Source: Siphonodentalium dalli
Taxonomy: Eukaryota > Mollusca > Scaphopoda > Gadilida > Siphonodentaliidae
Direction of reading: 5' to 3'
DNA length: 64,000 nt
Assembly (NCBI GenBank): GCA_032622095.1
Contig: CP136069.1
Span: forward strand, 16,837,273-16,901,272
The notes beneath the pieces were generated by a model, which was given only the letters and a program-made list of their open reading frames with translations, did not search any database and was not told the DNA's origin. Of the stretch, positions 44,001-56,872 are shown piece after piece. Within the stretch, counting starts at the first letter, position 1. The number at the start of each line of letters is the position of its first letter. The translations under genes were made by a program, and so were the position numbers.

Positions 44001-44292
44001 TTAAAACTTTCCTATTAATTGTTCAACTGAATAGTGTTATCCAAAGCTTTCCTATTAATTGTTCAACTGAATAGTGTTATCCAAAACTTTCCTATTAATT
44101 GTTCAACTGAATAGTGTTATCCAAAACTTTCCTATTAATTGTTCAACTGAATAGTGTTATCCAAAACTTTCCTATTAATTGTTCAACTGAATAGTGTTAT
44201 CCAAAACTTTCCTATTAATTGTTCAACTGAATAGTGTTATCCAAAACTTTCCTATTAATTGTTCAACTGAATAGTGTTATCCAAAACTTTCC
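44001..44292. repeat. 40-bp tandem repeat, seven copies
   Basis: 'ccaaaactttcctattaattgttcaactgaatagtgttat' seven times, nearly identical. Confidence 0.97.
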
Positions 44293-44790
44293 GCCTCCGA
44301 GTAGTAGACTGTTAGAAATTCATAATATGCAACTTTTTCTTATCAATTGAAAAAAAAAATAATGATTTGATGACTTTTATATATATATGAGGTAATATTG
44401 TTGGGATCATCGTGGTAGTTGCACGTCGACATATTTCGGTTGGCCTCTTGACTCCGAGTACGACAACTGTACAGTTCTACTGCGACATTTCTGGTCCCCA
44501 ACGAGTTTTCATTTGGACAGTAAACATGCATTATTAAAATAGCCAGGTGTCTTCACAAAACCAGCTAAAGCTAGCCTATATACGAACCAAAACTATTGTT
44601 CGTTATAACGCACACATCTTCCCCATAAATTCACATAGGTAATAGTCAATGGCACAGAAGTTAGTGGAGTTTTAATTTTGCGGTGTGTCGTGATCAAAAT
44701 GGCAATATTTTTAATGCGGGACTTACCTTAGTTACGAATATTCAAGACCCGAAAGCGTATTCCATGGTTTCCATACTTATTTTGCATAAA
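44293..44790. other. Unassigned stretch
   Basis: A minus-strand frame at 44343-44531 has three Cys but no recognised fold and no good splice borders. Nothing else seen. Confidence 0.35.
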
Positions 44791-47205
44791 ATGTCACAAA
44801 ACGACAATCTTCTGTATTAATCGGTCTCATATAAAAAAAAGTTACACAGAGCGACAACCGTCTATATTAGTCTGTCTCACATAAAACGTTATCCCAAAAG
44901 CCAATCTTCCACATTAGTCTGTCTCACTTAGAAAGTTACATAGGAGATAGATGTGTGTGCATTATTCAGCTTCAAATCGGGAAATTATAAGTGAGCGCAA
45001 GTGGGTTTTCAAGTGCTCACGAAGAAATGAGAAAACCGCTCTTTATTTCCCAATACTCTCTTTAATGTTTCGTGTTGAAGAATACGATATTTTTAACAGG
45101 AATAACCTAACCACGAACGTTCTTTATTTCACCAAATCAGGAATAGACATACCAAGGACGCTCTTTATTTTCGCCATACCAGTAATAGACAGATTTAGAA
45201 TGCTCTTTATTTTCACCATACCAGGAATACACTGACAACTCACCTAATGCGCACGAGTGTATACTATAAACGATATATGATCCTACGGAGGATAACATAG
45301 GTTTTGATATGCGATCTTTATCTGTTTTAGTGATTTTATATGAAAGGTAATAACTCTATAAAAATGTACCTTTACTAAATAGCGGCGATTTGTATGAGAA
45401 ATTACAACACCACAATAGATCAACTCTGGTGAAATATAAGACAAATTCTTCTATAGGGTGGGTGGGCTTTGGGGAGGTTTCGGGTACGCTCTTTTAAACA
45501 CTTCTTCAAATATTTCCGTTATTTTAGGATCACATTTCAAAATGAGACGATATGGTGATCCCCTTTTCATGGGATCACCATATCCTCTCATTTTGATATA
45601 TGATACTGCCTTCATTGAGCCACGAGTGACTCCTGAGACGAGGATCACATATTATATGATACCCTATCCTACGGAGGATCACATATTGTTTTATATCTAC
45701 ACCCGTGCGCAGGGCCTGGACAACTAACGTTCTTTATTTTCACCATACAAGTAATAGACAGACCAAGTAAGCTCTTTATTTTCACCATACCAGTGATAGA
45801 CAAACCCAGTACGCTCTCTATTTTCATCATACCAGGAATAGACTGACACCATAACACTGACCCAATAGACTGACAACTAAGCTCTATATTTAGGCCATAC
45901 AAGGAATAGACTAACCAAGAATGCTCTTGTTCATGCTCTTTGTGTTCGCAACATCCCTGATATGACGATAAAGTACGCTATTTATGTTCGCCATACCTAT
46001 AATATACTGACAACGAACGTTCTTTATTTTCACTATACTCGTAAACACACACATGTCAAGAACGCTCTTTATTATAATAACCATATTGTTTAATGTTGAA
46101 GTGCACAGATAAAGAGCGTTCATCGTCACAGTATCACTAAAAGGTGTGTTTACATTATTCAGCATCAAATCTGAAAATGTTAATGACATATTATACGGAG
46201 GCTGGTATTATCCGGTGGCTGCCAATTGGGCGGCGTTTTTCGGTCGTTTGTGGATTGTTTGTTTGTTGTTTTTTTGCAGACCCCTTCTCCACATATCAAC
46301 GTCACTTTAAAGTATTGGCTGTTTTCAAGTGTCCGCGCAGAAATGAGACAGACAAGACCATGATGATAAGAGTGTGGCATAAATGTTGAATTGCGAAAAT
46401 AAAGGGCGGTCGTGACCACGATATCACTAAGAGATATAAGTTAACACTATGCAGCATCAAAATGTCAAACTATAAGGAGCGCTGGTGGCTCCAAATTGGG
46501 CGCAATATATTTCAGGAATGTGTGTGTGGTTTATTAAATTCAGACCCCTCGCACATATCAACGTAATGTAAAAGTATTGTCTGTTTCCCGGTGTCCGCGC
46601 AGAAATGGAAAAAACGCTCTTTATGTTCGCCATATCCAGAATGACAACAAAGTGCTCTTTATTTTCACCAATCGGCTGGCAACAAACGCTCTTTGTGTAC
46701 GCATTGTCAGTAATTGACTGACACAAATGCTTTTTATTTTCGTTATACTAGTAAATACACATATCAAGAACACTCTTTATTTTCATCAACACCAGAAATA
46801 CAATAACCAAAATATTTCAAGTTAAGTGCACAAAAATAAGAACATTCAAAGAGAACGTAAAAGAGATGTGTTTTCATTATTCAGCATCAAATCGGGGAAA
46901 ATATATAATGGTATATTGTATGGTGGCTGTTAGTGTATGGTGGCTGTCAAATGTGTGGATTGTTCAGCTCACAGTTTTTTTTTGCATACCCCTCACCACC
47001 CATCAACGTCATGTAAAAGTATAAGCGCTCTTTATGTTTTCACCATAACAGAATACGATAATGTTAACAGAAATATTTTTCGCCATACAATGAATAGACT
47101 GACCACGAACGCTCTTTATTTTCGCCATACCAGAATACGGGAATTTTAACAGGAATAGACTGACGAAAAACGCTCTTTATTTTCGTCATACCTGGAATAG
47201 ACATT
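44790..47205. repeat. Diverged minisatellite 'cgctctttattttcaccataccaggaatagactgac'
   Basis: About 2.4 kb with several dozen degenerate ~40-bp units in both simple and composite order. Larger units repeat 'gtgtgcattattcagcatcaaatcggg' near 44957, 46148, 46447 and 46872. The unit also appears at 48102-48128 and 50900-50925. Frames here are not genes. Confidence 0.85.
45537..45596. repeat. 60-bp hairpin
   Basis: 'tcaaaatgagacgatatgg' pairs with 'ccatatcctctcattttga'; arms of 26 nt with one bulged mismatch and an 8-nt loop. Confidence 0.9.
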
Positions 47206-48936
47206 AATTTAAGTTGTGCTTGCTTTCTCAACGACAATTCATAAGCTATGAATAAGCACGGGGCATAAATGGCATTGTCGAGTATGAGATGAAATTTAAA
47301 ATCTTCAATTGTCTTTATAACAATCCAAATTGTCTCGAATGTTAACGCGATTTTTTTTTTAATATTGGAAACTGTTAGTTGGTGTCTGACCCCCCCCCCC
47401 CCCCCCCCCCCCCTCCCAATTGGGCCATGTGCAGATATTTTAATCGTATCACTTTGATATTTCTCATCGAAAATAAATTGGCATTGTTCTCACATTTTGA
47501 TTCTCCATCCAGTATAAAGAGGGGAATTTGTTGACTTTAGACAAACAGTTGCTTATTGTCTAACTCGCTGTCAAAATGTTGCATGGACTGAATTGTCCAT
47601 CCGTTTGAAAATTTCAAATATTAGGGTTGCATCACTCACCGTGTCAGCTTAAAAATTGGAAACTTTAAAGTCTACCTGTTGGAAAATTTCAACCCAATTA
47701 ACCCAGGCGGGAATTCTCGGGAATACTCGAGAATTTGGGTCCGGTTATGAGGAGGGGTGTATTTAGAAATGCCAAGTTGGACACCCAAAGTAGACTATCT
47801 AGTCATGTCCCTGTAAACAGTTCGTGTGGGGAGGGGTCATTAAAGCCCCGTGTTGGTTTGAACCAAAAATGTGTGCACCTCCTAATTTGTTACACCCCGG
47901 TATCCATGGAATCACAATATGTCGTGGAATATGGTTAACATTTTTATACAGCCTTTATATATGGCACAGAATGGCTTACTTGCATTTCTTACTCGAATAC
48001 CTTAATCGAATGGCTTAGTCGGGTAATAAAATTTATAAAATCCGGGTCTCGATCGTTTCTTCAGCACGGAACAATAGAGAGCGTTTCTTGTTAGTGTATT
48101 CCTGATATGGAAACAATAAAGAGCGTTTCCTATGATGAACAAATAAAACCATCTATAGACAATTATTATGACGTTTTGCAAGGCATGTTGAGAGTATATA
48201 CAGCCAGTAGATTGATATGTCGTATATTTATCCACCAATCTGATTCATTCTTTCAAATTACGTATATATTATGTGGGGAGTTATTTAAGCCAAGTCTATT
48301 TAAAATATAAACTTACCTTTAATGGTTGGGTTTCTCTGAAGAATTTATTCACGGTCCACAAAGTTCAAGAGTTATGTGGTTCTGATATATACGCCCCCTA
48401 TGTTGCTTGCGTAGTTTGGGATAACTTACAATAAATTATCAACGATATGGCTGGACCAGTAATCCGATACCAGGTATTTCTAAAGCTTATTGCGTTTCTC
48501 TCTGAACAGTTCGTAAACACTTGGTCTCATTATCGAGAATATCGACAGAGAATGTGGAGTTATGCTGGGGCGGCGTGCGCATGTCTAATTGTCGCGCTCT
48601 CATTTTATTTTAATACGATGGATTTGCGTTCACATTATACCATTTCATATCGTTAATATAATAATATATACATTATGATTTGATTTTCCTCTTGTGAAGC
48701 AAAATAGGAAGAAAATGTATTTCAAATGTATATATGCGAAGTTGCATTGGCTTCAGGGGGTGGGTGGGGGGGGGGAGCTGCCCAAAGTTTCGTCGTTGAC
48801 CGTTGGGGTGGGCGTGTGACACACTCATATAATGTATGCGGAGTTACATTGGCTTCAGGGAGGTGAATATAGGGCCGTCGTTTGTTGGGTGTGGGTGACA
48901 CACTCGTATGCGGAGTTACATTGTTTACAGGGAGCT
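47206..48936. repeat. Segmental duplication, copy 1
   Basis: About 1.7 kb almost identical to 50013-51690. It differs by a C24 against C7 run (47390-47413), a 41-bp indel near 48140 and scattered substitutions. It contains a 70-codon plus-strand frame (48447-48656, start MAGPVIRYQVF) with one predicted membrane helix (GAACACLIVALSFYF). Its 3' end is a few units of the satellite seen at 51480-53030, cut by the hAT-type fragment. Confidence 0.95.
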
Positions 48937-49318
48937 ATGCTTCTGTTCAAAATTATGAACTTAAATGGTCATCAGTTGGAAATTTTCCAACCTTCGTGGG
49001 GGTGTCAGGTTTGGAAATTGTCAGCACTTGGAAAGCTTGAGGCCAGTTTAATGCTATATAGGTTTTTGCGGTTTTCATGTTCAAAGTTTTCTCCCGCTGT
49101 GCCAAACTATGATCGGATTTTCAGGTTCAGATCTCTGATGTTTATTCTACTTGCAGAACCATGGTCCGCCCAGTGCATGATCACAAGTCTACTGATCCAT
49201 TCAGAATAGGCTATTATCCAGGCATGTGAAGGAACAGCCAAGGGGGTGCAAATTGAATTACGCAAATGTATTAGCCCCCCCCCCCCCACAACCGAGACCC
49301 TATAGCCGTACGTCCCTG
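48937..49318. mobile_element. Truncated hAT-type element end
   Basis: The right end is 'cctatagccgtacgtccctg'; its complement begins CAGGGACGTACGGCTATAGG, related to the terminus at 3157. Interior phrases ('ggtcatcagttggaaattttccaacc', 'agggggtgcaaattgaat') match the 3157-4330 element in inverse order. The left end is missing. Confidence 0.65.
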
Positions 49319-50012
49319 CCCGCCATGGTTATTTTACCACGTGGTTTTAGATAGGCATACTGACGCAATATATAGTGATATAGCGCGTTGACATCAACTT
49401 GCTATTAAATTGTTAAAACGGTACAACGTTTTCGTATAAAAATAAACTGGACCTGATTTCTTTCAGACAAGTTCAAAGCAAAATACCACCTAAAGAATCA
49501 TGTTCGACCTAAAATATGTATCAAATACCTACGAAATAGCGATATAAAACCAACACGTTCCACTCCTCAGAATAGTAACATTAATTTCGTCGCTTGGAAG
49601 TCAAAAGCCACATTTTCTCACTAAATTTTACGTTTTAGAATTGATATAAAACTTCCTATTTTAGCCGTTTTTACGAAAACCCTTATGAACGCTTTATGCC
49701 AGTTAAAGAAATCATTTAGATTCGTCTTGAATTAAATGCGACGTTTGTTTCAACAGACGAATTATGAATTAAACTCGAGTCTAATTATAATTGAATTAGA
49801 TTCGTGGGTATTGCGACGTTTGTTCCAAATGTTAGCTTGCTGGGGCTTTCGTTAAGAAAGCGAGCTAAAAAAAAGTTAAAATAAACAAAATCAAAATTAA
49901 AATTGGGCGACCCAATTTAATAAATTGCATATATATATATATATATATATATATTGATATGCTATATAAATGCGTTTGTTAACGTGGCGCGTCTGGTATT
50001 AATTGTGATTTT
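49319..50012. other. Unassigned stretch
   Basis: AT-rich; (TA)n at 49928-49955. No exon seen. Confidence 0.4.
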
Positions 50013-51690
50013 AATTTAAGTTGTGCTTGCTTTCTCAACGACAATTCATAAGCTATGGATAAGCACGGGGCATAAATGGCATTGTCGAGTATGAGATGAA
50101 ATTTAAAATCTTCAATTGTCTTTATAACAATCCAAATTGTCTCGAATGTTAACGCGATTTTTTTTTTAATATTGGAAACTGTTAGTTGGTGTCTGACCCC
50201 CCCTCCCAATTGGGCCATGTGCAGATATTTTAATCCTCAACGTATCACTTTGGTATTTCACATCGAAAATAAATTGGCATTGTTCTCACATTTTGATTCT
50301 CCATCCAGTATAAAGAGGGGAATTTGTTGACTTTAGACAAACAGTTGCTTATTGTCTAACTCGCTGTCAAAATGTTGCATGGACTGAATTGTCCATCCGT
50401 TTGAAAATTTCAAATATTAGGGTTGCATCACTCACCGTGTCAGCTTAAAAATTGGAAACTTTAAAGTCTACCTGTTGGAAAATTTCAACCCAATTAACCC
50501 AGGCGGGAATTCTCGGGAATACTCGAGAATTTGGGTCCGGTTATGAGGAGGGGTGTATTTAGAAATGCCAAGTTGGACACCCAAAGTAGACTATCTAGTC
50601 ATGTCCCTGTAAACAGTTCGTGTGGGGAGGGGTCATTAAAGCCCCGTGTTGGTTTGAACCAAAAATGTGTGCACCTCCTAATTTGTTACACCCCGGTATC
50701 CATGGAATCACAATATGTCGTGGAATATGGTTAACATTTTTATACAGCCTTTATATATGGCACAGAATGGCTTACTTGAATTTCTTACTCGAATACCTTA
50801 ATCGAATGGCTTAGTCGGGTAATAAAATTTATAAAATCCGGGTCTCGATCGTTTCTTCAGCACGGAACAATAGAGAGCGTTTCTTGTTAGTGTATTCCTG
50901 ATATGGAAACAATAAAGAGCGTTTCTATGATTGCAAGGCATGTTGAGAGTATATACAGCCAGTAGATTGATATGTCGTATATTTATCCACCAATCTGATT
51001 CATTATTTCAAATTACGTATATATTATGTGGGGAGTTATTTAAGCCAAGTCTATTTAAAATATAAACTTACCTTTAATGGTTGGGTTTCTCTGAAGAATT
51101 TATTCACGGTCCACAAAGTTCAAGAGTTATGTGGTTCTGATATATACGCCCCCTATGTTGCTTGCGTAGTTTGGGATAACTTACAATAAATTATCAACGA
51201 TATGGCTGGACCAGTAATCCGATACCAGGTATTTCTAAAGCTTATTGCGTTTCTCTCTGAACAGTTCGTAAACACTTGGTCTCATTATCGAGAATATCGA
51301 CAGAGAATGTGGAGTTATGCTGGGGCGGCGTGCGCATGTCTAATTGTCGCGCTCTCATTTTATTTTAATATACGATGGATTTGCGTTCACATTATACCAT
51401 TTCATATCGTTAATATAATAATATATACATTATGATTTGATTTTCCTCTTGTGAAGCAAAATAGGAAGAAAATGTATTTCAAATGTATATATGCGAAGTT
51501 GCATTGGCTTCAGGGGGTGGGTGGGGTGGGGGAGCTGCCCAAAGTTTCGTCGTTGGCCGTTGGAGTGGGCGTGTGACACACTCATATAATGTATGCGGAG
51601 TTACATTGGCTTCAGGGAGGTGAATATAGGGCCGTCGTTGTTGGGTGGGGGGTGACACACTCGTATGCGGAGTTACATTGTTTACAGGGA
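50013..51690. repeat. Segmental duplication, copy 2
   Basis: Partner of 47206-48936, same orientation, about 2.8 kb downstream. The MAGPVIRYQVF frame is kept (51202-51435) with a 2-bp insertion near its end that changes the last residues. Confidence 0.95.
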
Positions 51691-53030
51691 GACGACTAGT
51701 GAACAGAGGGCCATCGTGGGGGTGACACAATCATATATGCGGAGTTACATTGGCTTCAGTGAGTTGAATATAGGACCGTCGTTGTTGGGTGGGGGTGACA
51801 CACTCGTATGCGGAGTTACATTGTTTACAGGGAGACGACTAGTGAACAGAGGGCCATCGTGGTGGTGACACACTCATATATGCGGAGTTACATTGGCTTC
51901 AGGGAGGTGGCTAGACGGTCGTCGTTGGGGGGGGGGGGGGGTGACACACTCATATATGCGGAAAATTACATGACCGTGACTATAAAGGATCGTCGTGGGG
52001 GGGTGATACACTAATATAATTATGCGGAGTTACATTGGCCTCAGGGATGTGACTAAAGGATCGTCGTGCGGGAGTGACACATTCATATATGCGGATATAC
52101 ATTTGGTTCAGGAAGGCGACTAAATGATCTTCGTGGAGTGTGACACACTCATATATGCGTAGTTACATTGACTTCAAGGAGTTGGCTATATTTTGTAGTC
52201 TTGGAGAGGGCGGACACACCCAAATATGCGGAGTTACATTGACTGCAAGTAGGTGTCTAGAGGGTCGTCGCGGGGGTGTGACACACTCATATATGCGGAG
52301 TTACATTGACTGTAAGTAGGTGTCTAGAGGGTCGTCGCGGGGGTGTTACACACTCATATATGCGGAGTTACATTGACTTCAAGGAGTTGGCTATATTTTG
52401 TAGTCTTGGAGAGGGCGGACACACCCAAATATGCGGAGTTACATTGACTGCAAGTAGGTGTCTAGAGGGTCGTCGCGGGGGTGTGACACACTCATATATG
52501 CGGAGTTACATTGACTTCAAGGAGTTGGCTATATTTTGTAGTCTTGGAGAGGGCGGACACACCCAAATATGCGGAGTTACATTGACTGCAAGTAGGTGTC
52601 TAGAGGGTCGTCGCGGGGGTGTGACACACTCATATATGCGGAGTTACATTGACTGTAAGTAGGTGTCTAGAGGGTCGTCGCGGGGGTGTTACACACTCAT
52701 ATATGCGGAGTTACATTGACTTCAAGGAGTTGGCTATATTTTGTAGTCTTGGAGAGGGCGGACACACCCAAATATGCGGAGTTACATTGACTGCAAGTAG
52801 GTGGCTAGAGGGTCGTCGTGGGGGTGTTACACACTCATATATGCGGAGTTACATTGGCTTCAAGGATGTGGCTATATAGAGTGTCGGATTGGAGGGGATG
52901 GACACACCCAGTTACAATGACTTCAAGGAGGTTGCTAGAATGTCGTCTTGGTGGGGTGACACACCCATATATGCGGAGATACATTTGGGTTCATGGAGGT
53001 GACTAGAGATTCGTCGTGGGGGGTGTGAAT
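51480..53030. repeat. ~70-bp satellite with higher-order units
   Basis: Monomers read 'atatgcggagttacattggcttcagggaggtggctagagggtcgtcgtgggggtgacacactcat'. Between about 52150 and 52800 two monomer types alternate in repeated multi-monomer blocks, so short frames repeat exactly. The 'cagggatgtgactaaaggatcgtcg' part resembles the hAT terminus. Confidence 0.92.
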
Positions 53031-53055
53031 TCATAGGTATTATATCATTAAAGTG

Positions 53056-53337
53056 TTTTACCCTGTGCCAATGCATTCTATTATATATGCGAGTCGACCA
53101 TAGGTGTAAGATTTTTTTTTTAAATGGTTAAAAACGTAAACAATTGTTAAAGAATTTTGTAATGATAAAAAAAATGTCATTCTTTAACAATTTTAAATTA
53201 AAAAACAAAATTTCATACATTTTATTAACAATTGTAAAAAATAATACGGATAGTTAGGCCAATGCATTCTCTTATATATGCGAGGCTACCTATGGTCGAC
53301 TCGAATATATAAGAGAATGCATTGGCACAGGGTAAAA
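53056..53337. mobile_element. Fold-back element with 46-bp inverted ends, copy 1
   Basis: 53060-53105 and 53288-53333 are near-perfect inverted 46-mers starting ACCCTGTGCCAATGCATTCT. A second, related module ('ggccaatgcattctcttatatatgcgagg') sits at 53248-53286. The interior is A/T runs. Relatives are at 62810-63128. Confidence 0.85.
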
Positions 53338-53429
53338 AATGTAAAACAGGCCGCCTAATATGGTCAGACGACAGATAAATGAAAGTACATACTGAGCCAT
53401 ATTTATTGAGGAAAATGTTCAGATAATAA

Positions 53430-53800
53430 TTATCAGAACAGTTCCTATGGAATAACTACTCGTCAATGATACTTTAGTATAGAGAAGGTTAACTTATTGG
53501 CTGAACATTTCCTATGGAATAACTACTAGTCAATGATGCTTTAGTATAGAGGGTTAACTTATTGGCTGAACATTTCCTATGTGATAACTACTCATCAATG
53601 ATGCTTTAGTATAGAGAGGGTTTACTTATCGGCTGAACATTTCCTATGTGACAATTACTAGTCAATGATGCTTTCGTAAAGATAGTGTTAACTTATTGGC
53701 TGAAAATTTCCTATGTGATAACTACTCGTTAGTGATGCTTTAGTATAGAGAGGGTTAACTTATTGTCTGAACATTTCCTATGGAATAACTACTAGTCAAT
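53430..53800. repeat. ~67-bp tandem repeat, about six copies
   Basis: 'ggctgaacatttcctatggaataactactagtcaatgatgctttagtatagagagggttaacttatt'-type units. Confidence 0.92.
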
Positions 53801-53859
53801 GTCGCTTGATAGCTATTTGGTCGAAATCAACGATATCGAGGAACAGAATGTAATAAAGA

Positions 53860-54205
53860 CTTATCTCAGGAGCCGCTACAGCACGTGTAAGCTTTCATGT
53901 TAGCCACCAGGGCGACTGATGCCGGTGTATGACATCTCAGAGGCGGCTCATACCGGGTCACGTGTGCACCCCTAGAAGCGGCTGGTGCCGGGGCACGTGA
54001 ACCCATCCCAAGCAGTTGTGGCGGAGCACGTGACCCCCCCCTCCCCCCCAGCAGCTGATGTCGGGGCACGTTCTCATCCCCGAGGCGCCCAGGTGTGACT
54101 GATACCGGTGCACGTGCCCACACCCATCAGATGCCGGGGTACTTTTACACGCCACCCAGAAGCGGAGGTTGTCGGGGCACGTGGCCACCACCTCCCCCAG
54201 AGGCG
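53860..54205. repeat. GC-rich ~45-55-bp repeat carrying CACGTG
   Basis: Six or seven degenerate units around 'gcggctgatgccggggcacgtg'. CACGTG (E-box) occurs six times and is altered in others. Gly/Pro/His-rich minus-strand frames have no domain. 54206-54375 is unassigned. Confidence 0.8.
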
Positions 54206-54375
54206 GCATGACCCCAAACCTCACACTTGTTCACCAATTGTGAGGTTGTTACTCCCCCTCTTTTGTTTTGGTACGCGGGATCCATTTCCATGTGGTACGT
54301 GGAATTCACACCTCTCTGGTAAACGGGATTCATATACCCATTTTAACCGGCATTCATGAGTCAGCGGAAATCGTT

Positions 54376-55060
54376 ATGCAATTCAGTCTAACACATCTTG
54401 GTGTAATTAAGTCAAACATATATTGATGTAATTCAGTCTAACACATTTTGATGTAATTCATTCTAACAAATTTTGATGTAATTCAGTCTAACACATCTTG
54501 ATGTAATTCAGTCAAACACATCTTGATGTAATTCAGTCAAACACATCTTGTTATGTAATTCAGTCTAACACATCTTGATGTAATTCAGTCAAACACATCT
54601 TGATGTAATTCAGTCTAACACATCTTGTTATGTAATTCAATCTAACACATCTTGTTATGTAATTCAGTCTAACACAGTCTAACACATCTTGTTATGTAAT
54701 TCAGTCTAACACATCTTGTTATGTAATTCAGTCTAACACATCTTGATGTAATTTAGTCTAACACATCATGATGTAATTCAGTCTAACACATCTTGATGTT
54801 ATCCTGTCTAACACATCTTGATGTAATTCAGTCTATCACATGATGTCATTCAGTCTAACACATCTTGATGTAATTCAGTCTATCACATGATGTCATTCAG
54901 TCTAACACATCGTGATGTAATTCAGTCTAACACATGATGTCATTCAGTCTAACACATCGTGATGCAATTCAGTCTAACACACCATGATGCAATTCAGTCT
55001 AACACATCATGGTGTAGTCTAACACATCATCTTGCAGTTCAGTCTAAGATGGCATGATGT
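54376..55060. repeat. 22-25-bp tandem repeat
   Basis: About 28 copies of 'attcagtctaacacatcttgatgta' with length variants. 55061-55482 is unassigned. Confidence 0.95.
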
Positions 55061-55482
55061 GTTACAGTTATATATACTACTTCGGCAATAGTGTGAAACT
55101 ATGGTTTTAGTGTACAATTAGTACATGTATGTATTCAATAATTTCTTAACTTGTATATGGGGTGCAGGGATGTGGTAAGATGTGACATCCCAAATATAGG
55201 TGTCATATACGTTGGCGTAATTGGTATTAGTTCATTATTTCAGCATTTAAGTCGCATTGTCAATAGCAGGTTATTGGAATTTTGCCGTTCATCCACAGAT
55301 AACAGATTTTACAATTAATACCATACCAGTATATCACCTAAAATCATACCTCCTTCTTGATGTGTCCAATTTTACTCACTGAGGTATTTAGGCAAACTAT
55401 TTAGGCAAAGTGCTACAACTCATGTTTTCTTATGTTTAATACCAAGGCTTGAGTACCACCATTGGTGTTAAATATAATTTAA

Positions 55483-55862
55483 CTATCTGAAACAGGCTCC
55501 CTTCGGGAGCCTTTAACCAGAATCTGAAAGGCATGCGGCCCATGCACAAATTGGTCTTTAGGCCCATTTGTGCCTTAGGGGAATGGCCCCTTAGTGCGAT
55601 TTGCGCACACTGTGATCTTAGCCATAGCCTTTAATCAGCGGCTCATTTTGATTGTTTAAACAATTTTATATTTAAAAATTAAATTAATTTGTGTTTAAAT
55701 CAAAAGATTGAATATATAACGTCGTTATAACATATAACAGTGTACTCTGGGTCACCAGACCAAATTTGGTTGAAATCGGTCCAGGGGTCTGAGAGTAAAA
55801 TCGCGAATAGACAAACGGACAGATAGACAGACAGACAGATCCTACTCCTTTATATAAATAGA
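55483..55862 (-). mobile_element. Helitron-like short element
   Basis: The 3' end (minus strand) has a perfect 8-bp hairpin AGGCTCCC-GAA-GGGAGCCT (55494-55512) 11 nt before a mutated CTAG (ATAG|T). The 5' end is TCTATTTATATAAAGGAGTAGG with (CTGT)n inside. A 'gaaatcggtccaggggtctgagagtaaaa' phrase precedes the tract. 380 bp, non-coding. Confidence 0.6.
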
Positions 55863-55867
55863 TGAGG

Positions 55868-56165
55868 TTGATTGATTGGGGTTTATTGTCGCCCCTAAGG
55901 CCATATCACGACATTGCCAGTTTTAGTGGTGGAGGAAATCCGCACACTTGCAACTAATCTAACAGTGATTTCAATTGCTGATAAACTCGTCAACCATGTG
56001 CGGCAAACCACCGGCCATCGGCGTGTAACTGGCAACTCCACCAGATAACGATTTCGAGTTACAAAGTCCACGATGGAAACGTGTGGATTTGAACCCATAT
56101 CTCCAGCGTTGGAGTGCGAAACGGCTTGGAGTGGTACCCCTAACCGATTGAGCGATCGAGGCCCC
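55868..56165 (-). mobile_element. tRNA-derived SINE with intact target duplication
   Basis: Perfect 13-bp direct repeats TAAATAGATGAGG at 55855-55867 and 56166-56178 enclose 298 bp. On the minus strand the element opens GGGGCCTCGATCGCTCAATC. It has an A-box-like TCGCTCAATCGG (complement of 56144-56155) and a B box GGTTCAAATCC (complement of 56085-56095), as in tRNA-derived SINE heads. The tail is 'gcgacaataaaccccaatcaatcaa', a short tandem CAAT end. The tail family and the LINE that mobilised it are unknown to me. Confidence 0.9.
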
Positions 56166-56178
56166 TAAATAGATGAGG

Positions 56179-56870
56179 AAATATGCAGCGCATTGCAACT
56201 GATCATGGTCAGCGTTATCTGTAGTTTAGTGTCATTGTTCTTTGCTGAAAAGGAAAACAATACTTCTGTTACAGCTTACAACTGTGTAGTTATGAACAAC
56301 GATTTCCACGTGTGGAATCTCGTCACTATAGAGGATAATTGATAATGAATAGTAAGAGTAAATTAATTTTATTTAGCTAGCTGGCGGGGTGGTTATCTTG
56401 GAGTCAACAATATGTGTTAACTTAAAATTATTTATCCTACCAGCTTGTTATTAAAACAAGTCAGGTTTGCGTTAATGACTACCTTTTATTAATCAATAAA
56501 GCAACAGGTAGTCGACAAAATGTTTATGGACCTTCAGCATTCTTGTTATTGGTGATGTCCCCTTTGTTTTGGTATCACAAAAGCGCCAAAGACTTAATGT
56601 ATGTGGGGGCCACATTCATTTCGACACCGCCAAAAACAATGTGAGAGGGGAATGCATTTTAAGAAAGGGGCCGGGGCGATTCCACGCTGAACGAATGTGC
56701 GCTAGCACCTGGTCACAGACTATATATCCTCGGCACGTCACGAATGAGTGGTCACACCAACCCAGCGAATGATGCAGCCATGAGGTCCTGGTGTACGATC
56801 CCATATCTAGACCTGAAAAAACACTGACTAATCATAGCGGTTAGCAACATGGGTGTCTGATCCCAAAACT
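56179..56870. other. Unassigned stretch with weak coding hints
   Basis: A frame at 56569-56772 has a Cys/Trp/Pro/His pattern (CASTWSQTIYPRH) loosely like a kringle, but spacing and frame are wrong for the rest. No convincing exon. Confidence 0.3.
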
Positions 56871-56872
56871 GA

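Noticed and set aside
44343-44531. Minus-strand Cys-containing frame as an exon
   Set aside because: No known fold, no convincing acceptor or donor, and the 3' part runs into A/T-rich DNA.
56569-56830. Possible kringle exon (CASTWSQTIYPRH and a later WCTI in another frame)
   Set aside because: The cysteine spacing is too short, the two halves are in different frames, and there are no matching splice borders.
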